Assembly (NCBI GenBank): GCA_025351525.1
Contig: JANXVV010000399.1
Location: 1 to 8,321 of the forward strand
Reading direction: 5' to 3'
Origin: Humisphaera sp.
GTDB taxonomy: Bacteria; Planctomycetota; Phycisphaerae; Tepidisphaerales; Tepidisphaeraceae
DNA: 8,321 nucleotides
Shown here: positions 4,861 to 8,321 of the stretch, piece after piece
Numbering within the stretch: the stretch's first letter is position 1
How the letters are laid out: each line of letters starts with the position of its first letter
Translations under genes and position numbers: made by a program
The notes under the pieces: model-generated
What the model saw: only the letters and a program-made list of their open reading frames with translations
What the model was told of the DNA's origin: nothing
The model's database searches: none

Positions 4861-5550
4861 ATGAGCAAACGACCATGGATTGAAGCCGGCGCATCCCTTA
4901 TCGGCGGTGCTGGAATCGGTGCCGCATTGATGTATCTATTCGACCCGGAAACCGGTGATGCACGGCGAGCCAACGCCCGCCAAACCGCCGATGAAGCTCT
5001 GGCATCGGCGAGCGGAAGATTGACGAGCAGCCTGCATCTTCTTTCCGACAAGGCACAGGATGCGGGTCAAACTCTCGCTTCAACGGCCGGGCGATGGACA
5101 AGCCGCGCCGGCAATGCGATGTCTGATCTGGGATCGAGCGCCGGCGACTATGCCAACGATGTCGCCAACCGCGCCTCGAAATATGGCCGGGGGGCATCGA
5201 AAGCGGCGCGGGGTTATGCTCGCGACGCCGGCAGGTCCGCACAAGGATTCATGGGGATTGAGCCAAGCCATCCTTACGAAACCGCCGCCGAGATCGCCGT
5301 CGGTTCGATCGCGGCATTGGCACTCGGTGCCGGGCTGATGTTCCTGCTCGACCCCGCACAGGGCCGTCGTCGTCGCACGATGCTTCGGGACAAGACGGTG
5401 CGGGCGGTTCGCGAGACTGGTCGCTATGTCGAGAAAACCAGCCATCATCTGGGCAATAAGGCGCAGGGCGTCGCCGCAAAGGCCAGGCATTTGGTCAACG
5501 ATGCGAAAGAAGCAAGGATCGGCGCGACGGAAGAAAAACCGAGTATGTGA
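4861..5550 (+). CDS. YtxH-like envelope protein with duplicated LMYLFDPxxG motif (229 aa)
   Basis: Two related units flank a helical middle. Unit one is GAALMYLFDPETGDARR at residues 20-36; unit two is GAGLMFLLDPAQGRRRR at residues 156-172. Each follows a Gly/Ala-rich hydrophobic span (about 8-26 and 144-163), so the protein likely has two membrane segments, each followed by a basic end. Residues 40-135 are Ala/Ser/Gly/Arg-rich, amphipathic and repetitive (SRAGNAMSDL, SKAARGYARDAGRSAQG), resembling YtxH- or apolipoprotein-like helices. The C-terminal 55 residues are similar in style. This motif is common at the start of BON-domain and YtxH-type stress proteins; no BON domain is seen here. I start it at ATG 4861 rather than the adjacent GTG 4858, because AGGAGA (4850-4855) is correctly spaced only for the ATG. 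It is probably co-transcribed with the gene before it. Confidence 0.75.
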   Translation: MSKRPWIEAGASLIGGAGIGAALMYLFDPETGDARRANARQTADEALASASGRLTSSLHLLSDKAQDAGQTLASTAGRWTSRAGNAMSDLGSSAGDYANDVANRASKYGRGASKAARGYARDAGRSAQGFMGIEPSHPYETAAEIAVGSIAALALGAGLMFLLDPAQGRRRRTMLRDKTVRAVRETGRYVEKTSHHLGNKAQGVAAKARHLVNDAKEARIGATEEKPSM

Positions 5551-5573
5551 TCGAAAGGCGTTGTGGCGGTGCA

Positions 5574-7235
5574 TCAGACTTGAAGCATCGCCTGATACCA
5601 TTGCGTGCATCGATCGCGATCCGCCCGAGGCAAATTGCCTCGGGCGATCGCCTGTTCGATCATCGCCATGGCGTAGGTGACCGTGCCTTTTCCGAGTGAG
5701 TGTCGAAGTACGGCAGGCCATTCGCTGTCATCTATCGCCAATACGTTCGCGCCGGACAGTGTCACTTCCGCGCGTATATTTCTTGGGAACTGACCGATCT
5801 TCCACTCTCCCCCACCCCACGCGATGACGGCATCGCCGCCTCTTCGGTAATCGACCGGGAATGCTCCCAGCAATCGCTGATAAACCGGTCCCCAGTTCAT
5901 CGGGTCCGGTCCGTGCCATATCAATTTTCCGCCCGCTTCAACCCATGCGATCATCGCTTCCGCTTCCTCGTTGCTCAGATTTGAACCGGTGACAAAGATC
6001 GTTTTGGTGCGCGGATTGATCGGTCGATCGCCGCGCACGATGTGGACTTCGTGTCCCGCGTGTCGCAAGTGGTGGTTCGCCGTCGCCAGGGATCGCATCA
6101 CCTCGTTCGGATCGTTGTCGGCATTTTTCGGATTATCGCGCGGATAGTAATTAGACGGAAAATACAGCCCGACATACTGACCTGAAACGCGCGGCCGGTT
6201 TGCCTCCGCGAGCGATTGCGAAAACTCTCGAAAGAATTCCAGACCTTTTTTGATGTTCCCGGCTTCATCGAGTAACCCCAGTGTCCCGGTCGCGCACTGC
6301 GTTGAATCCCCCGGCCAATCCGTCTGGATATCCCGCAGCGAGGTCCATAAAAACCCGTTTGCGCCGGCGTTCCAACACGCCGACAGCACGGCCCGCAGGT
6401 ACTCATCCTGCTGTTTCGCGCCGCCCGCCGGTTCGATCGCCAAATCCTGAAGCATCACCGGTCCGAACGAGCGGGCCATCTCGAGATACAACGGGAGGAG
6501 CGAATGCCCGAACGGATCCGTCAGGCCGTCGAATGCGACGGGATGCATCGCCGGCAAAGTCGAGCCGTGCATGGCGTAGTAATCCGCCCCGGCCAGTTCG
6601 CCGAGACGCCAGCCGGTGTCGCGGGTGATTTGCTCGGTTCCATTCCCGGTTACAATGAGAGCCTTCGGAAACCCCCCGCGAATCGCGGCGATCACGTCAT
6701 GAGCCCAGCTTTTAACCATCGCGGGCACAGCCGACTGACAGTCTGGAAGTCGGCACAACTGATGACCGACATCGATCCCCAACACCTGCGATTCATATCG
6801 CGCGACAATCCGGGCCGACTTGAATGCAAACTCGACTGCGCGCTGCCGCATGAAATCATCGGTGAAATAATTCCGCCCCTGTCGCCAAGCCGGACCGGCC
6901 GCCGCACCCCCGGCGAACGGAACGAACAGCACGGGCTGCGCCGACACCCCCCGCTCCCCGCACCATTCCAACAGTTGCGATAAACGCCCGAAGACCTGCT
7001 CGTCATACTTCCCCGGCATCGGTTCAAAATCCTGCCATCGGAGAAAAAAACGAATGGTGTTGAAGCCATGGTGCGCGAGCAAATCCAGATCTCGCTGAAT
7101 TTCCTCCGCCGGCCACTCCCGCCACATCCGCCCCCCGCAAGACCCCGCCCAATAGTTCGCCCCGATCGGCACGAGTCTCCCGCCCCCGCGCATGAAGTAA
7201 CCGTCCGTACCAATACGAATGCCCTGATCGCCCAT
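5574..7235 (-). CDS. GH5-like (clan A) barrel protein with GATase-like C-terminal domain; catalytic glutamates apparently lost (553 aa)
   Basis: Residues 5-345 read as a glycoside-hydrolase family 5-type beta/alpha barrel: GFNTIRFFLRWQDFEP (57-72), with the conserved barrel Arg at 62; YYAMHGSTLP (219-228), with the active-site-type His223; and GANGFLWTSLRD (291-302), with a Trp typical of strand 8. Where GH5 relatives have the acid/base motif (G-N-E), this protein has GIDVGHQL, with H158-Q159. Where the nucleophile motif (L-Q-E-F-G) is expected, it has VMLQDLAIEP, with D264. If aligned correctly, both catalytic Glu are replaced and the protein may bind rather than cut sugar. Residues 353-530 form a second domain like the glutamine-amidotransferase-like trimerisation domain of some beta-galactosidases (VGLYFPSNYY, IFVTGSNLSNEEAEAMIAWV, EAGGKLIWHGP). 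No signal peptide is seen, so it is probably cytoplasmic. The start ATG has only a weak GGTGG before it. It converges on the gene ending at 5550 and diverges from carB. Confidence 0.8.
   Translation of the reverse strand: MGDQGIRIGTDGYFMRGGGRLVPIGANYWAGSCGGRMWREWPAEEIQRDLDLLAHHGFNTIRFFLRWQDFEPMPGKYDEQVFGRLSQLLEWCGERGVSAQPVLFVPFAGGAAAGPAWRQGRNYFTDDFMRQRAVEFAFKSARIVARYESQVLGIDVGHQLCRLPDCQSAVPAMVKSWAHDVIAAIRGGFPKALIVTGNGTEQITRDTGWRLGELAGADYYAMHGSTLPAMHPVAFDGLTDPFGHSLLPLYLEMARSFGPVMLQDLAIEPAGGAKQQDEYLRAVLSACWNAGANGFLWTSLRDIQTDWPGDSTQCATGTLGLLDEAGNIKKGLEFFREFSQSLAEANRPRVSGQYVGLYFPSNYYPRDNPKNADNDPNEVMRSLATANHHLRHAGHEVHIVRGDRPINPRTKTIFVTGSNLSNEEAEAMIAWVEAGGKLIWHGPDPMNWGPVYQRLLGAFPVDYRRGGDAVIAWGGGEWKIGQFPRNIRAEVTLSGANVLAIDDSEWPAVLRHSLGKGTVTYAMAMIEQAIARGNLPRADRDRCTQWYQAMLQV
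5616..5651. terminator. Strong hairpin in the convergent 3' region (possible terminator)
   Basis: CGCCCGAGGCA (5622-5632) pairs perfectly with TGCCTCGGGCG (5636-5646) around a 3-base loop. The stem extends by five more pairs beyond one bulged C. It lies 65 bases past the plus-strand stop at 5550 and inside the last codons of the minus-strand barrel gene. No T-run follows in either direction, so factor-independent termination is only possible, not shown. It could protect the 3' end of the plus-strand mRNA. Confidence 0.3.
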
Positions 7236-7319
7236 AGACCACCGCTTGTACCCGCAAAAAGCCCCCCCGGCAAAAACGGAGTGCCCATTCCCGCAACCAA
7301 AAACCCCCGCCTTTGCTTT

Positions 7320-7350
7320 TTTTACGTTTTACGAATTACGTTTTACGTTT
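7320..7350. repeat. ATTCGTAAAACGTAAA repeat R6, copy 2
   Basis: Positions 7320-7341 are the exact reverse complement of 4026-4047 (22 of 22). The element also contains a 12-base direct repeat, TTACGTTTTACG, at 7322-7333 and 7336-7347. It lies between the divergent barrel-protein gene and carB. The rest of the 7236-7401 spacer shows C- and G-rich homopolymer runs and nothing else recognisable. Confidence 0.7.
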
Positions 7351-7370
7351 CCCCCTCCCCCCCTTACATT
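7342..7370 (+). promoter_or_regulatory. Weak candidate carB promoter partly inside repeat R6
   Basis: TTTACG (7342-7347, four of six to the -35 consensus) is followed by a 17-base spacer and TACATT (7365-7370, four of six to the -10 consensus). It lies about 30 bases before the carB ATG. The spacing is right but the matches are weak, so chance is quite possible. If real, the -35 would be supplied by the repeat. Confidence 0.2.
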
Positions 7371-7401
7371 ACACCGGTTTTTCACCGAGGCTGCCGACAC
7401 T

Positions 7402-8321
<920 letters not shown>

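Overview
The window reads as a G+C-rich chromosomal segment from a free-living bacterium. Planctomycetota (or a neighbouring PVC-type lineage) is my best guess. It rests on two different clpP genes in tandem, a soluble NapG-like polyferredoxin, and spacers packed with short dispersed repeats of types I associate with such genomes. This is inference, not a database match.

Layout. (1) Positions 1-54 hold one copy of a dispersed repeat whose inverted partner is at 4095-4148. (2) Positions 148-1407, minus strand, form a compact gene group. A 227-residue ferredoxin with four [4Fe-4S] motifs comes first, followed by a 42-residue single-span membrane protein whose start overlaps the ferredoxin stop (TAATG). 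A 54-residue very basic protein and a 69-residue membrane protein follow. (3) Positions 1531-2142, minus, encode a lipoprotein with a coiled coil; its signal peptide appears to be written in repeat DNA. (4) Positions 2428-3940, minus, carry two ClpP-type serine peptidases, with a good sigma70-like promoter upstream of the first. (5) Positions 4303-5550, plus, carry two stress or envelope-type proteins: a YflT-like/glycine-zipper protein, and a protein with two copies of an LMYLFDPxxG-type motif. (6) Positions 5574-7235, minus, encode a GH5-like (clan A) beta/alpha-barrel protein with a C-terminal glutamine-amidotransferase-like/beta-galactosidase-trimerisation-like domain. Both expected catalytic glutamates are replaced. 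(7) From 7402 to the right edge, plus, is the 5' part of carB, the carbamoyl-phosphate synthase large subunit.

The most striking structural feature is in the spacers. Each spacer between the successive genes of the 1407-3940 minus-strand train is occupied by a different inverted-repeat family: GTAGCAYGGGCT..., AACCACAGAGA.../CGAAGGC..., and GTTGCCAGT.... The divergent spacers at 3965-4302 and 7236-7401 share a sixth family (ATTCGTAAAACGTAAA). The first of these also carries the inverted copy of the left-edge repeat. No rRNA, tRNA, insertion-sequence transposase or CRISPR array was seen.

Functionally, the two ClpPs probably act together in protein quality control. The ferredoxin and its small membrane partner look like an electron-transfer or assembly module. 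CarB feeds pyrimidine and arginine synthesis. I see no convincing new multi-gene defence system. The best leads are the putative pseudo-glycosidase, the ferredoxin/microprotein overlap, and the repeat-derived lipoprotein signal peptide.
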